Positions 45,710-55,064 are shown, counted from the stretch's first letter. The stretch: DNA of 64,000 bases from Pseudomonas cerasi (GCF_900074915.1 NZ_LT222319.1:2637001-2701000); one strand, 5' to 3'. Program-made: numbers and translations. The notes: generated from the letters alone by a model not told the origin.

Positions 45710-46714
45710 ATGCCTGATGCCGTCCCGACCTTCAAGACAAACCGCCTGCATGCAATAGGGCGCACACTGTTGATGACCCTGTTGGCCACCAGTCTCGTCG
45801 CAACTGCGTATGCCGAGGACAGCGACGTGCCTTCGCTGGCGGGCAAACGCATTGCGATCAGCATGACCGGCACCAGTCACTACTTCGATATCAAGACCTT
45901 CCAGGCGCAGGTGGCTGAGGTCAAGCGCCTGGGCGGCACGCCCATCACGCTCGATGCCGGTCGCAACGACAAGAACCTGGTCAATCAATTGCAGACCGTG
46001 GTCACGCAAAAGTCGGATGCAGTGATCCAGACTCTCGGCACCCTCAGTGTTATCGACCCTTGGCTCAAGCGCATCAGCAAGGCGGGGATTCCGCTGTTCA
46101 CCATTGATGCGCCATCGCAATACAGCCTCAACAACACCACGTCCGACAACGTGGCCACGGGCAAGGCACTGGCCGGGCAACTGATCAAGGACGCAGGTGG
46201 CCAGGGTAATGTGCTGGTGTTCAATGGCTTTTATGGCGTGCCGGTCTGCGCCATTCGTTATGACCAGCTCAAGTTGGCACTCAAGGATCATCCGCAGCTG
46301 AAAATCATCGAGCCCGAGTTGCGCGATGTCATTCCCAACACGGTTCAGGACGCCTACTCGCAAGTCTCGGCGTTGCTCAACAAGTACCCCAAAGGCACTG
46401 TTTCGGCGATCTGGGCCGCTTGGGACATCCCGCAACTGGGCGCCAGCAAGGCACTGATCGATGCCGGCAGAACCGAAATCAAGACCTACGGCGTCGACGG
46501 CACACCGGAAGTGCTCGAGCTGATGCGCCGCGACGATTCGCCGGTGGGCGCCGTGGTTGCCCAGCAGCCTGCACTGATCGGCAAGACTGCGGTGCAGAAC
46601 GTCGCCCGCTACCTGGCCGGACAGCACGATCTGCCGAAGGAGACCCAGGTGCCAACCCTGCTGACGACGGCCCCCAACCTGCCTGACGTGCAAAAGCTCA
46701 GAGGCGATAACTGA
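45710..46714 (+). CDS. sugar-type ABC transporter periplasmic binding protein
   Basis: A 334-residue type I periplasmic binding protein related to ribose and autoinducer-2 binders. The signal sequence ends about residue 35 (LMTLLATSLVATAYA). KRIAISMTGTSHYFDIKTFQ begins the mature fold, followed by ISKAGIPLFTIDAPSQYS and VSAIWAAWDIPQLGASKALI. First gene of a four-gene importer. The upstream 243 bases show no gene. Substrate not predictable; the sulfur-assimilation genes beyond the operon might or might not be related. Confidence 0.88.
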   Translation: MPDAVPTFKTNRLHAIGRTLLMTLLATSLVATAYAEDSDVPSLAGKRIAISMTGTSHYFDIKTFQAQVAEVKRLGGTPITLDAGRNDKNLVNQLQTVVTQKSDAVIQTLGTLSVIDPWLKRISKAGIPLFTIDAPSQYSLNNTTSDNVATGKALAGQLIKDAGGQGNVLVFNGFYGVPVCAIRYDQLKLALKDHPQLKIIEPELRDVIPNTVQDAYSQVSALLNKYPKGTVSAIWAAWDIPQLGASKALIDAGRTEIKTYGVDGTPEVLELMRRDDSPVGAVVAQQPALIGKTAVQNVARYLAGQHDLPKETQVPTLLTTAPNLPDVQKLRGDN

Positions 46715-46729
46715 CGCGGGAGATCGATC

Positions 46730-48301
46730 ATGGGATCAGCGATTGCAGACGTTGAAGTGGCGCCACCGGCCTTGCACTTGGCGGGTATCAGCAAGTGCTT
46801 TGGCGCCACCCAGGCGCTGGACGGCGTAAACCTTAAGGTCGAGGCCGGAACGATTCACGGGCTGGTGGGAGAAAACGGGGCGGGCAAGTCGACCCTGATC
46901 AAGGTCCTCGCTGGTATTCATCGTGCCGATGCTGGCAGTTTGAGTATTCACGGCCAGCCGTTCGACAGTTTCACGCCGCGTCAGGTCGAAGCCGCAGGCG
47001 TGCATTTCATTCATCAGGAGCGACTGCTGCCGGGCAGCTTCAGCGTCGGCGAGGCACTGTTTTTCGGGCAGGAAATCAAGCGTGGCCCCTTCGTCGATCG
47101 CCGCGCTCAGGAGCGCGAAGCGGCAAGGCTTCTGGACGATTACTTTGCCATGCGCCTGCCTGAGGGGGCTTTGGTACGTGACCTGGACAGCGCTCAGCGG
47201 CAGATACTGCAGATCACTCGTGCGTTGCTGGCCAGGCCGAAGGTGCTGGTGTTCGATGAGCCGAGTGTGTCACTGGTGAAGCAGGAGGTGGACCGCTTGC
47301 TGGGCATTGTCCGCCGCCTGCGCGATGAAGGGCTGACCATTGTCTACATTTCCCACTATTTGCAGGAGATCGAATCGCTGTGTGATCAGGTCACCGTGCT
47401 GCGTAACGGACGCGATGTGGCGGTGGTCGATCCTGCACTCACCAGCACCGCGCAGATCGCCCGGCTGATGGTCAATCGGGAGGTCGGCGAGCAATATTTT
47501 CGTGCCCGGACATTACCCGGCACGCCCGTGCTTCAACTGCGCGGGCTGGGGGCAGGGCGCTTCTACGACGGCGTTGACCTGAGCGTGCGGCGTGGCGAAG
47601 TGCTGGGCCTGACCGGGCTGGTCGGCTCGGGTGCCAAGGAGCTGCTTAAAAGCCTGTTCGGGCTGCTCAAGCCGGATCGCGGCGAACTGTTGTTGAACGG
47701 TCAGCCGTTGCAGCTGAAATCACCACGTGAAGCGGTACACCATGGCATCGCGCTGGTCCCCGAGGAGCGCCGCACGCATGGCGTGGCACCGGCGCTTTCG
47801 GTGCTGGAGAACATCACGCTGGCCAGCCTGGGGCGCTTCAGCCGCTGGGGATTGCTCGACGCTGCGGCGCAAGCCGGGGAAAGCCAACACCTGATCGATG
47901 AACTGGCAATCAAGACCTCAGGCCATGATGCGCCGGTGCACGCGCTCAGCGGTGGCAACCAGCAAAAGGTTGCGCTGGGCAAATGGCTGAGCCGCCATTC
48001 GACGTTATACCTGCTGGACGAGCCCAGCGTGGGTGTCGACATCGGCGCCAAGGTGGAGATCTACCGGTTGATTGCCCGGCTTGCGGAGGGCGGTGCAGCG
48101 GTGCTGGTGCTGTCGTCGGACTTGCCGGAGCTGATTGGCATCACTCAGCGCATTGTAGTCCTGCACAGAGGACGCATTGCAGGCGAATTCGACTCATTGA
48201 GCACCGACAGCGACCGGTTGCTGGCCTGCGCCACGGGCGCCAGTGAAAGCGACCATGACAGCCAATCATGCACTCCGGAGGCGCATTATGTCCGCGCTTG
48301 A
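46730..48301 (+). CDS. sugar-type ABC transporter double ATP-binding protein
   Basis: A 523-residue fused ATPase like RbsA/XylG. The first domain has [20 protein letters not shown] and LLARPKVLVFDEPSVSLVK; the usual LSGGxxQ is replaced by LDSAQRQILQITRAL, a variation seen in the family. The second domain has GLTGLVGSGAKELLKSLFGL and [20 protein letters not shown]. It overlaps the next permease gene by 14 bases. Confidence 0.9.
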   Translation: MGSAIADVEVAPPALHLAGISKCFGATQALDGVNLKVEAGTIHGLVGENGAGKSTLIKVLAGIHRADAGSLSIHGQPFDSFTPRQVEAAGVHFIHQERLLPGSFSVGEALFFGQEIKRGPFVDRRAQEREAARLLDDYFAMRLPEGALVRDLDSAQRQILQITRALLARPKVLVFDEPSVSLVKQEVDRLLGIVRRLRDEGLTIVYISHYLQEIESLCDQVTVLRNGRDVAVVDPALTSTAQIARLMVNREVGEQYFRARTLPGTPVLQLRGLGAGRFYDGVDLSVRRGEVLGLTGLVGSGAKELLKSLFGLLKPDRGELLLNGQPLQLKSPREAVHHGIALVPEERRTHGVAPALSVLENITLASLGRFSRWGLLDAAAQAGESQHLIDELAIKTSGHDAPVHALSGGNQQKVALGKWLSRHSTLYLLDEPSVGVDIGAKVEIYRLIARLAEGGAAVLVLSSDLPELIGITQRIVVLHRGRIAGEFDSLSTDSDRLLACATGASESDHDSQSCTPEAHYVRA

Positions 48302-49292
48302 TTTATCAATTGCACAGGCTGGCGATCCAGCGCAACGCTGGCTCGTGCAACTGGCGCAGCGTGGGTCGTTGTTGGTGTTTCTGGCGATTCTGCTCGGCTT
48401 TTCCGTCAGTGCGCCTGACTTCCTCAGCCTCGGCAACATCAGCAACGTGTTCGCCCAGTCAGCAACGCTCGGCATACTCGCGTTGGGCCTGACCTGCGTG
48501 GTTATCGGTGGTGGTTCCAATGTGGTCAGCGGCGGCCTGGACCTGTCGCTGGCGGCCAATCTCGGTCTGTGTGCGGCCGTCTACAGCAGCCTGAACAATG
48601 CCGGGCTCGATGCCTGGCAAGCGATTGGCCTGACGCTCGGCTGCGGCCTGCTGGTCGGCGCGTTCAACGGTCTGGCGGTGGTGTTTTTACGCTTGCCGCC
48701 TTTACTGGCAACGCTGGCGAGCATGAACCTGATTGCCGGCCTGGAACTGGTGCTGACCCAGAACACTGTGCTCGCGACCGACTCGGCATTGCTGGACAGC
48801 CTGGCGTCCGGCGTCTGGCTGGGTGTTCCAGCGCTGGCCTGGGTGCTGCTGGGCGTCGCGGCGGTGTTGTGGCTGGTGATTCAGCACAGCGCGTTCGGCT
48901 TGCGTCTGTACGCCATCGGTGAATACCCGCAAGCAGCCGAGGCTGCCGGGTTGAATCTGCGGCGCTATGTGTTTGCCAGTTACCTGATTGCCGGAGGCTG
49001 CGCCGCGCTGGCTGCATTCTGCTCCGCAGCTTTTTTCAGTGGCAGCACGACCGGTTCCGGTGACATGTTGCTGTCAGTGGTGGCCATTGCCTTTCTCGGT
49101 GTGGTGTTCTCGCGGCGTCTGACCGCCAACATTCCCGGCACGCTGTTGGCGACGCTGCTGCTGGGCTTTTTGATCAACGGCTTTCAATTGCTGAACATTT
49201 CCAGCTTCTGGGTCAACGGCGTGCAAGGCGTGTTGATTCTGTTGGTGGTGGCATTTTCCGGAGCATTCGGCCGCCGGGAGGGTGAACAATGA
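48288..49292 (+). CDS. sugar-type ABC transporter permease 1
   Basis: A 334-residue permease of the RbsC/XylH family: GLTCVVIGGGSNVVSGGLDL, YAIGEYPQAAEAAGLNLRRY and a Gly/Leu-rich run of membrane helices. The start ATG 48288 is chosen for GGAGG eight bases upstream; earlier ATGs at 48243 and 48255 lack one. Translation is probably coupled to the ATPase gene. Confidence 0.9.
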   Translation: MSALDLSIAQAGDPAQRWLVQLAQRGSLLVFLAILLGFSVSAPDFLSLGNISNVFAQSATLGILALGLTCVVIGGGSNVVSGGLDLSLAANLGLCAAVYSSLNNAGLDAWQAIGLTLGCGLLVGAFNGLAVVFLRLPPLLATLASMNLIAGLELVLTQNTVLATDSALLDSLASGVWLGVPALAWVLLGVAAVLWLVIQHSAFGLRLYAIGEYPQAAEAAGLNLRRYVFASYLIAGGCAALAAFCSAAFFSGSTTGSGDMLLSVVAIAFLGVVFSRRLTANIPGTLLATLLLGFLINGFQLLNISSFWVNGVQGVLILLVVAFSGAFGRREGEQ

Positions 49293-50275
49293 ATACGCTG
49301 ACCCTGACGAACTCTTCGACGCTGATCAAGGTTCTGCCGCGCCTGTTGCCAGCGGTCCTGCCGCTGTTGGTGCTGATCATCCTGCTGTTTTTCGCGATCA
49401 ATGCGCCGGGCTTTCTGAGTTGGGGCAACCTGTCGAGTCTGGTACTGAACAACTTCGTGTTGCTGGCCATCGTGGCAATCGGCATGACCTGGGCTGTTGC
49501 GGCTGGCGGTATCGATCTGTCGGTGGGAACGGCGCTGGACTTTGCCAGCCTCGGTTTTGTGGTCACGCTGAATGGCGGTCATGGTCTGGGGGCGGCCATT
49601 GCGGTCGCTATGCTGGCAGGTGGCATGGCCGGGGCGTTCAACGCGATGCTGATCGCCGGGCTGCGTATTTCGCCGTTTCTGGCGACGCTGGGTACGCTGT
49701 TTATCGGCACCAGCGTGCAGCAGTTGTTATCCGACGGTGGCCAGCCGATCTATATCGCTCAGGGCGTGTTACCGGGGATCAGCGCTGTGCTGATCCTCGG
49801 CGTGCCATTGCCGCTGCTGGTGGTCGGGTTGCTGGCAGGACTTTACGGGCTGGTCCTGGCGCGCGGGCGTCTGGGACGGGAAATCCTTGCGCTGGGCACG
49901 CAGCCGCAACTGGCGTATTACTCGGGCCTGCCCACGCGACGCATTGCCGTGCAGGTGTTTTTCGCCAGCGCGCTGGCCTGCGCAGTGGCGGGTATCCTGC
50001 TCAGCTCGACGGTCAACGCCTACGTGCCGATGTCAGGCAACGCCTACCTGATCAATGCCATCGGCGCCGTGTTCATCGGTACGACGCTCAGCCGTCAAGG
50101 GCGTCCGAATATTCCGGGCACACTTTTGGGCGTGCTGTTCATCAACGTGATCGCCAATGGCCTGTTGCTGATCGGCTGGAACTTCTATTGGCAGCAGGTT
50201 GCGACCGGGGCGCTGATCTTTCTGGTGCTGGCGTTCAGTTTTACCAGTCGCCACCTGCTGCGTAACGCGGCGTAA
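49289..50275 (+). CDS. sugar-type ABC transporter permease 2
   Basis: A 328-residue permease, paralogous to the preceding one: AIGMTWAVAAGGIDLSVGTA, ISPFLATLGTLFIGTSVQQL and GNAYLINAIGAVFIGTTLSR. It overlaps permease 1 as ATGA. Two permeases indicate a heterodimeric channel. Ends 7 bases before the convergent flavoprotein gene; no terminator is visible. Confidence 0.9.
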   Translation: MNTLTLTNSSTLIKVLPRLLPAVLPLLVLIILLFFAINAPGFLSWGNLSSLVLNNFVLLAIVAIGMTWAVAAGGIDLSVGTALDFASLGFVVTLNGGHGLGAAIAVAMLAGGMAGAFNAMLIAGLRISPFLATLGTLFIGTSVQQLLSDGGQPIYIAQGVLPGISAVLILGVPLPLLVVGLLAGLYGLVLARGRLGREILALGTQPQLAYYSGLPTRRIAVQVFFASALACAVAGILLSSTVNAYVPMSGNAYLINAIGAVFIGTTLSRQGRPNIPGTLLGVLFINVIANGLLLIGWNFYWQQVATGALIFLVLAFSFTSRHLLRNAA

Positions 50276-50282
50276 TTACCCC

Positions 50283-51521
50283 TCAAGCGTTACCTTTACC
50301 GCTGCCGATCTGCCAGACAAACGGCGGCTCGGTGCCATTGATGCGCCAGTCACCGACAATGCGCGCCTTGTAGATCAGCGGATTGTGCGATGCCGCTGTG
50401 CGCGCATTACGCCAGTGGCGATCCAGCGCCTTGTTGACGCTGACACCTGAAGCGCCCAGTGCGTTGAACAGATCGCTGGCAGCGCGCAGTACCAGTTCCG
50501 AGACGATCACCTGTGCCTTGGCGGTCTCGATTTCGGCGGCGATATTGGCGTCTTTTTCCCGCTGTGGGTCATCTCCGAAGCGTGCCTGGTACGCACGCTG
50601 CAACGGCTCGGCGGAGCGCAGCGTTGCGGCCTCGGCGGCGTAAACCTGAGCGGCGATCTGACCGACCACTTGCTGCACTTGTGAGTCCTGGCTGACGCTC
50701 CCGGCGTTGCCATGGCTGAAGACGCGTTTGCGATCGCGCACTTCCTGAGCGATGTCGCGTTCGACAGCTCGACCAATCCCGGCCAGCACCGCCAGCAGCA
50801 CCAATTGATAAAACGCCGTCTGGTATTTGAAGCGTTGCTCGAACGGTATGACGTGTGTGGCCGGCAGCGGTACGTTGTCGTAGACCGAGGTGCCGCTGCC
50901 GGTGGTGCGCTGGCCGAACCCGTCCCAGTCGTCACTGTGACGCACGCCGGCATGCCTGGCGTCGACGACCGCGATCACATCGGCGCCGGTATCGGAGCGC
51001 TGGGCGTAGACGTCTATCCAGTCGGCAAAGATGCTGCCGGTGCTGTAAAACTTGGTGCCGTTGAGCACGAAACCGTCGCCTTGCGGGCTGACTTTGGTAA
51101 TCACGTCGCCGATTTTCACCGCACCGACTTCGGTCCAGCCGTTACCCACCAGATCCCCGGCCACAAAGCGCGCAAACCACTGGTCACGGTCCGCGCCGGG
51201 TGGTGCATTCAGGCGGTCTTCGACGAAAGCGAAGTGCGCGCGCAGGGCTTGCGGAATGTTCGAGTCGGCTTCGGCCAGCTCGATCAGCAGTTGAAACAGC
51301 TGGCTGATCGATGCACCCCCACCGCCATATTCGATAGGCACACGCACAGCGCCGAAACCGGCTTTCTGCAGCCAGGCAATCGGCTCATGGGGCAGGGCGC
51401 GAGCTTTTTCGCGTTCGACGCTGCCAGCGCCAATCTCACGGAAGATCGGGCGAAATCGGTTGGCCAGGGTTTCGTAATCGGTCCCCAGCGAGAGCGGGTT
51501 TGAGCCGGTTGTTTGAGTCAT
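50283..51521 (-). CDS. acyl-CoA dehydrogenase-like flavin monooxygenase (DszC/SfnC type)
   Basis: A 412-residue acyl-CoA dehydrogenase-fold protein. LQKAGFGAVRVPIEYGGGGA, NGTKFYSTGSIFADWIDVYA, DWDGFGQRTTGSGTSVYDNV and KALDRHWRNARTAASHNPLI are shared with DszC and SfnB-type oxygenases rather than beta-oxidation enzymes; the catalytic Glu of true dehydrogenases is not in place. It probably uses reduced flavin to oxygenate an organosulfur compound. The start ATG 51521 has CAGGAG upstream. A sigma-54 type promoter lies 60-77 bases before the start. Confidence 0.85.
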   Translation of the reverse strand: MTQTTGSNPLSLGTDYETLANRFRPIFREIGAGSVEREKARALPHEPIAWLQKAGFGAVRVPIEYGGGGASISQLFQLLIELAEADSNIPQALRAHFAFVEDRLNAPPGADRDQWFARFVAGDLVGNGWTEVGAVKIGDVITKVSPQGDGFVLNGTKFYSTGSIFADWIDVYAQRSDTGADVIAVVDARHAGVRHSDDWDGFGQRTTGSGTSVYDNVPLPATHVIPFEQRFKYQTAFYQLVLLAVLAGIGRAVERDIAQEVRDRKRVFSHGNAGSVSQDSQVQQVVGQIAAQVYAAEAATLRSAEPLQRAYQARFGDDPQREKDANIAAEIETAKAQVIVSELVLRAASDLFNALGASGVSVNKALDRHWRNARTAASHNPLIYKARIVGDWRINGTEPPFVWQIGSGKGNA

Positions 51522-51581
51522 GCAGTACTCCTGAGCGCGAAGAGATCGGCACATGGGCCGGTGGAAGGTTCGCCAGGCTCT

Positions 51582-51598
51582 CTGCATGCTTTGTGCCT
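51582..51598 (-). promoter_or_regulatory. candidate sigma-54 promoter of the DszC-like gene
   Basis: On the minus strand AGGCACAAAGCATGCAGA has GG at 51597-51596 and GC at 51585-51584, exactly the 12-base spacing of -24/-12 elements. GGCAC and TGCA match the consensus closely. Confidence 0.6.
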
Positions 51599-51869
51599 GA
51601 ATGTAACTGCCTGATTTTAATGATTTATTTATGAGTCGCTGTTTTTCTTGTTGATCAGCCAACAGTGGCATGACCACTGGCTGGCCAATCGCACAGCGTT
51701 GTCAGCCATGCCGGCAGCTCGTCGGCCTTGGAATACCTGTGCCTGCGCTGGATGTGCTGTGAGTGCGCCGCTGTTCGGCCAGCAACAGCGTTCGGACATT
51801 TTGCTCTGCGAGGTGCCGTCATGCATGAGCTGATATATGCAAATTATTGATTTTAAAGGAATCATTTTT

Positions 51870-51886
51870 CGGCATGGGCTGTGCAA
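51870..51886 (+). promoter_or_regulatory. candidate sigma-54 promoter of the SfnB-like gene
   Basis: CGGCATGGGCTGTGCAAT has GG at 51871-51872 and GC at 51883-51884 with -24/-12 spacing. It lies 61 bases before the start. In P. putida, sfn genes are known to need sigma-54 and the activator SfnR. An inverted repeat CAGTGG (51663-51668) / CCACTG (51674-51679) in the same intergenic region could be an activator site. Confidence 0.58.
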
Positions 51887-51946
51887 TGTTCAGGGTCAAG
51901 CGTGTTGAGTGTTTTCAACCTGTCGCCAACGAGCAGGAGCCTGTCC

Positions 51947-53161
51947 ATGAGTTTTTCTTCCTCTCTTCCAACTGCCGCACCTCCCGCCGCGCACGTCATT
52001 GGTTCGGATGCCGAAGCCATCGAAGTGGCCAGGGCACTGGCCGGTCGCTTCGCTGAGGAAGCTTCAGCGCGTGATCGCGAACGGCGTCTGCCAGTCGCCG
52101 AGCTGGATGAGTTTTCCGCCAGCGGACTGTGGGCCATTACCGTACCCAAGGCCTACGGCGGTGCGGGCGTTTCCTATGTCACCGTCGCGGAAGTGATCAA
52201 GCTTATTTCTGCCGCCGACCCTTCACTCGGGCAAATCCCGCAGAACCACTTGGGCGTGCTCGATATCCTCCTGCAGACCGGGACCGAGGAGCAGAAACGC
52301 CACTACTTCGGCAAGGCGCTGGCCGGCTACCGCTTCGGCAATGCGTTCTCCGAGTCGAAAAGCAAGAACGCCGGCGCCTTTCAGACCCGGATTCGCTTTG
52401 AGGGCGAGCACGCGGTGCTGGACGGCGAAAAGTTCTACTGCACTGGCGCACTGTTCGCACACCTCGTGCCGGTTTCAGGCGTCAACGAGAAGAATCAGGC
52501 GTTCATCGCCTTCGTCGAACGCGACAATCCGGGCCTGACCATCATCGATAACTGGGACGGTTTCGGGCAGCGCACCACGGCCAGCGGCGGGGCTGTTTTG
52601 AGAGCCGTTCGCGTACCGTCGAGTGCGGTGATCCCGGCGTATCGGGCTTTCGACGAACCGACGGCCAATGGGCCGATTTCGCAGATCATTCAGGCCGCAG
52701 TGGACACCGGCATTGCTCACGGCGCGTTCGAGGAAACCCTGAAGCACGCCCGGTTGGCGCGGCCATGGATCGACAGCAAGCAGGATTTCGGCTGGCAGGA
52801 CCCGTTCAGCATTGCCGCCATCGGCGACTTGCAGTGGCGCCTGCACGGCACCGACGCGATCCTCGCCAAAGCCGGGCAGGCCATCGACCACGCCCTGGCC
52901 GAACCCAGTGAAGCCAGCGTTGCACAGGCCTCGCTGATTGTCGCCCAGGCCAAGGTGCTGTCGGCGCAGATTGCCTTGCTCGCCGGCAGCCAGCTGTTCG
53001 AACTGGCCGGCACCCGCTCGGTGCTCGGCAAACTCAATCTCGACCGCTACTGGCGCAACGCGCGGACCCACACGCTGCATGACCCGGCGCGCTGGAAATA
53101 TCACCTGATCGGCAATCAGGTGCTCAACGGCATTGCACCGCCACGCCACGCCTGGAACTGA
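51947..53161 (+). CDS. SfnB-family sulfur acquisition oxidoreductase
   Basis: A 404-residue acyl-CoA dehydrogenase-fold protein: VPKAYGGAGVSYVTVAEVIK, DPSLGQIPQNHLGVLDILL, GNAFSESKSKNAGAFQTRI, DNWDGFGQRTTASGGAVLRA and LDRYWRNARTHTLHDPARWK. These match the SfnB family, expressed during sulfate limitation and acting with flavin monooxygenases on sulfones or sulfonates. The start ATG 51947 has AGGAG upstream. First gene of a three-gene unit with 15-base and 4-base gaps. Confidence 0.88.
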   Translation: MSFSSSLPTAAPPAAHVIGSDAEAIEVARALAGRFAEEASARDRERRLPVAELDEFSASGLWAITVPKAYGGAGVSYVTVAEVIKLISAADPSLGQIPQNHLGVLDILLQTGTEEQKRHYFGKALAGYRFGNAFSESKSKNAGAFQTRIRFEGEHAVLDGEKFYCTGALFAHLVPVSGVNEKNQAFIAFVERDNPGLTIIDNWDGFGQRTTASGGAVLRAVRVPSSAVIPAYRAFDEPTANGPISQIIQAAVDTGIAHGAFEETLKHARLARPWIDSKQDFGWQDPFSIAAIGDLQWRLHGTDAILAKAGQAIDHALAEPSEASVAQASLIVAQAKVLSAQIALLAGSQLFELAGTRSVLGKLNLDRYWRNARTHTLHDPARWKYHLIGNQVLNGIAPPRHAWN

Positions 53162-53176
53162 TCAAGGAGTATGCCC

Positions 53177-53617
53177 ATGACGCATCCCGCTATTACCGCA
53201 CAACTGGCGGTCGCCACCGAAGACCTTGATCAGGCGCGCCAGGGCCTGCAAGACACCCTCGAGTACCTGCGTGAGCACGGTCGGCCGTGGTCGCTCAGTG
53301 GTCTGCAGCGCGTGGTCGATGACCCTTATGTGATCAGCAAGGTCGGGGACCTGCAGATTCGTCTGGACGTCGCCGCCGCGCTGCTGGAGCGCGCCGGGCG
53401 TCTGGACGCTTCGGCCGAGCAACACCTGATCGCCAGCAGCGAGGCGGTCATTGCCAGCGCCGAGGCTCTGCAGGCGGTGGGCAATATTCAGTACGAATTG
53501 ACCGGGCAGCGCCCGTTATTGCCACCCCCGGCCGGCCGTGAGCCGCTGCGCTGGCACTATCAGGTTATCGGCAATCAACGCCTCAACGGCGTGGTTCCGC
53601 CACAGCTTCAGGAGTAA
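53177..53617 (+). CDS. stand-alone acyl-CoA dehydrogenase C-terminal domain-like protein
   Basis: A 146-residue all-helical protein. Its helices (LQRVVDDPYVISKVGDLQIR, LDVAAALLERAGRLDASAEQ) and its ending (LRWHYQVIGNQRLNGVVPPQ) mirror the C-terminal part and final residues of the SfnB-like protein before it (WKYHLIGNQVLNGIAPPRHA). The N-terminal FAD/substrate domains are missing. ATG 53177 is chosen because AAGGAG is then at good spacing. It may be a non-catalytic partner in a hetero-oligomer, or the remains of a duplicated gene kept in frame. Confidence 0.7.
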   Translation: MTHPAITAQLAVATEDLDQARQGLQDTLEYLREHGRPWSLSGLQRVVDDPYVISKVGDLQIRLDVAAALLERAGRLDASAEQHLIASSEAVIASAEALQAVGNIQYELTGQRPLLPPPAGREPLRWHYQVIGNQRLNGVVPPQLQE

Positions 53618-53621
53618 GTGC

Positions 53622-55022
53622 ATGCCTCGCCAAATCCGCCTTAATGCGTTTGACATGAACTGCGTCGGCCATCAATCGCCGGGCCTCTGGGCACATCCGC
53701 GTGACCGTTCCTGGCAGTACAAGGACCTCGAATACTGGACTGATCTGGCGAAAATTCTCGAACGCGGCAAGTTCGATGGTTTGTTCATTGCCGATGTGCT
53801 GGGCATTTACGACGTCTATCGCGGCAACGGTGAGGCGGCAATTCGCCAGGCTACTCAGGTGCCGGTCAACGACCCGTTGCAGCTCATCCCGCCCATGGCG
53901 CTGGTGACCGAACATTTGGGCTTCGGCCTGACCGCGTCGCTGTCGTTCGAACATCCCTATCCGTTTGCCCGTCGCCTGTCGACGCTGGATCACCTGACCA
54001 AGGGGCGTGCGGGCTGGAATATCGTCACCTCGTATCTGGAAAGCGGTGCGAAGAACCTGGGCCAGAAAACCCTGACCGAACATGACGCGCGCTACGACTA
54101 CGCGGAGGAGTATCTGGAGGTTTGTTACAAACTCTGGGAAGGCAGCTGGGAAGACGGCGCGATTCTGCGTGACCGGGAGCGCCGCGTATTCAGTGATCCG
54201 ACCAAAATCCACGAGATTCGCCATGTCGGCAAACACTTCCAGGTGCCTGGCATCCATTTGTGCGAGCCGTCGCCGCAACGCACGCCTGTGCTCTATCAGG
54301 CCGGCGCTTCAAGCCGCGGCAAGCAGTTCGCTGCCGAGCACGCCGAATGCGTTTTCGTTGCAGCGCCCTCGAAAGTCCTGCTGAAAAAGACCGTGGCCGA
54401 TATCCGCCGGCGCACCGCAGAGGCCGGTCGCGACCCGTCCAAGGTGCTGATTTTCAATTTACAGACGGTGATCCTTGGCGAGACGGATGCCAAGGCCAGG
54501 GCCAAATTCGAGGAATACAAAAGCTGGGTCAGTTATGAGGGCGCGATGGCCTTGATTTCCGGCTGGACCGGTATCGACTTCAGCCAGTTCAAGCCCGACG
54601 AACCCCTTCGTCACGTTCACACCAATGCCATTCAATCAGCGGTCGAGACCTTTTCCAGCGCAGACCCGAACACGATATGGACGCCGCAGGCACTGGCCGA
54701 TTGGGTCGGAATCGGTGGCTTCGGCCCGCTGTTTGTCGGCAGCCCGGAAACGGTGGCGGATCTGCTGCAGGAGTGGGTGGAAGAAACCGACGTTGACGGG
54801 TTCAACCTGGCGTACGCGCTGACCCATGAAACCTTCATCGATGCGGTCGAGCTGTTGGTGCCTGAGCTTCAGAGGCGCGGCGTCTACAAGACCGAATACG
54901 CCAAAGGCACGTTGCGCGAAAAGCTGTTTGGCGATGGGCCGCGTCTGGAAGCAAGTCATCCGAGCGCTGCCTTCCGTGACCTGGCTGCGCTGCAGAGCAA
55001 CCGGCAGACGAAGAGTGCCTGA
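53622..55022 (+). CDS. NtaA/SnaA/DmoA-family FMN-dependent monooxygenase
   Basis: A 466-residue class C flavin monooxygenase (luciferase-like TIM barrel): LNAFDMNCVGHQSPGLWAHP, GKFDGLFIADVLGIYDVYRG, ASLSFEHPYPFARRLSTLDH, GRAGWNIVTSYLESGAKNLG and QAGASSRGKQFAAEHAECVF. Relatives desulfurise dimethyl sulfide and dibenzothiophene sulfone or open nitrilotriacetate, using FMNH2 from a separate reductase. The start ATG 53622 has AGGAG upstream, in the operon with the SfnB-like gene; likely sulfur scavenging. Confidence 0.9.
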   Translation: MPRQIRLNAFDMNCVGHQSPGLWAHPRDRSWQYKDLEYWTDLAKILERGKFDGLFIADVLGIYDVYRGNGEAAIRQATQVPVNDPLQLIPPMALVTEHLGFGLTASLSFEHPYPFARRLSTLDHLTKGRAGWNIVTSYLESGAKNLGQKTLTEHDARYDYAEEYLEVCYKLWEGSWEDGAILRDRERRVFSDPTKIHEIRHVGKHFQVPGIHLCEPSPQRTPVLYQAGASSRGKQFAAEHAECVFVAAPSKVLLKKTVADIRRRTAEAGRDPSKVLIFNLQTVILGETDAKARAKFEEYKSWVSYEGAMALISGWTGIDFSQFKPDEPLRHVHTNAIQSAVETFSSADPNTIWTPQALADWVGIGGFGPLFVGSPETVADLLQEWVEETDVDGFNLAYALTHETFIDAVELLVPELQRRGVYKTEYAKGTLREKLFGDGPRLEASHPSAAFRDLAALQSNRQTKSA

Positions 55023-55064
55023 GGTGTGATGACTGTCGTTGCGCAGGCTGCGTGGCTCAGATTT

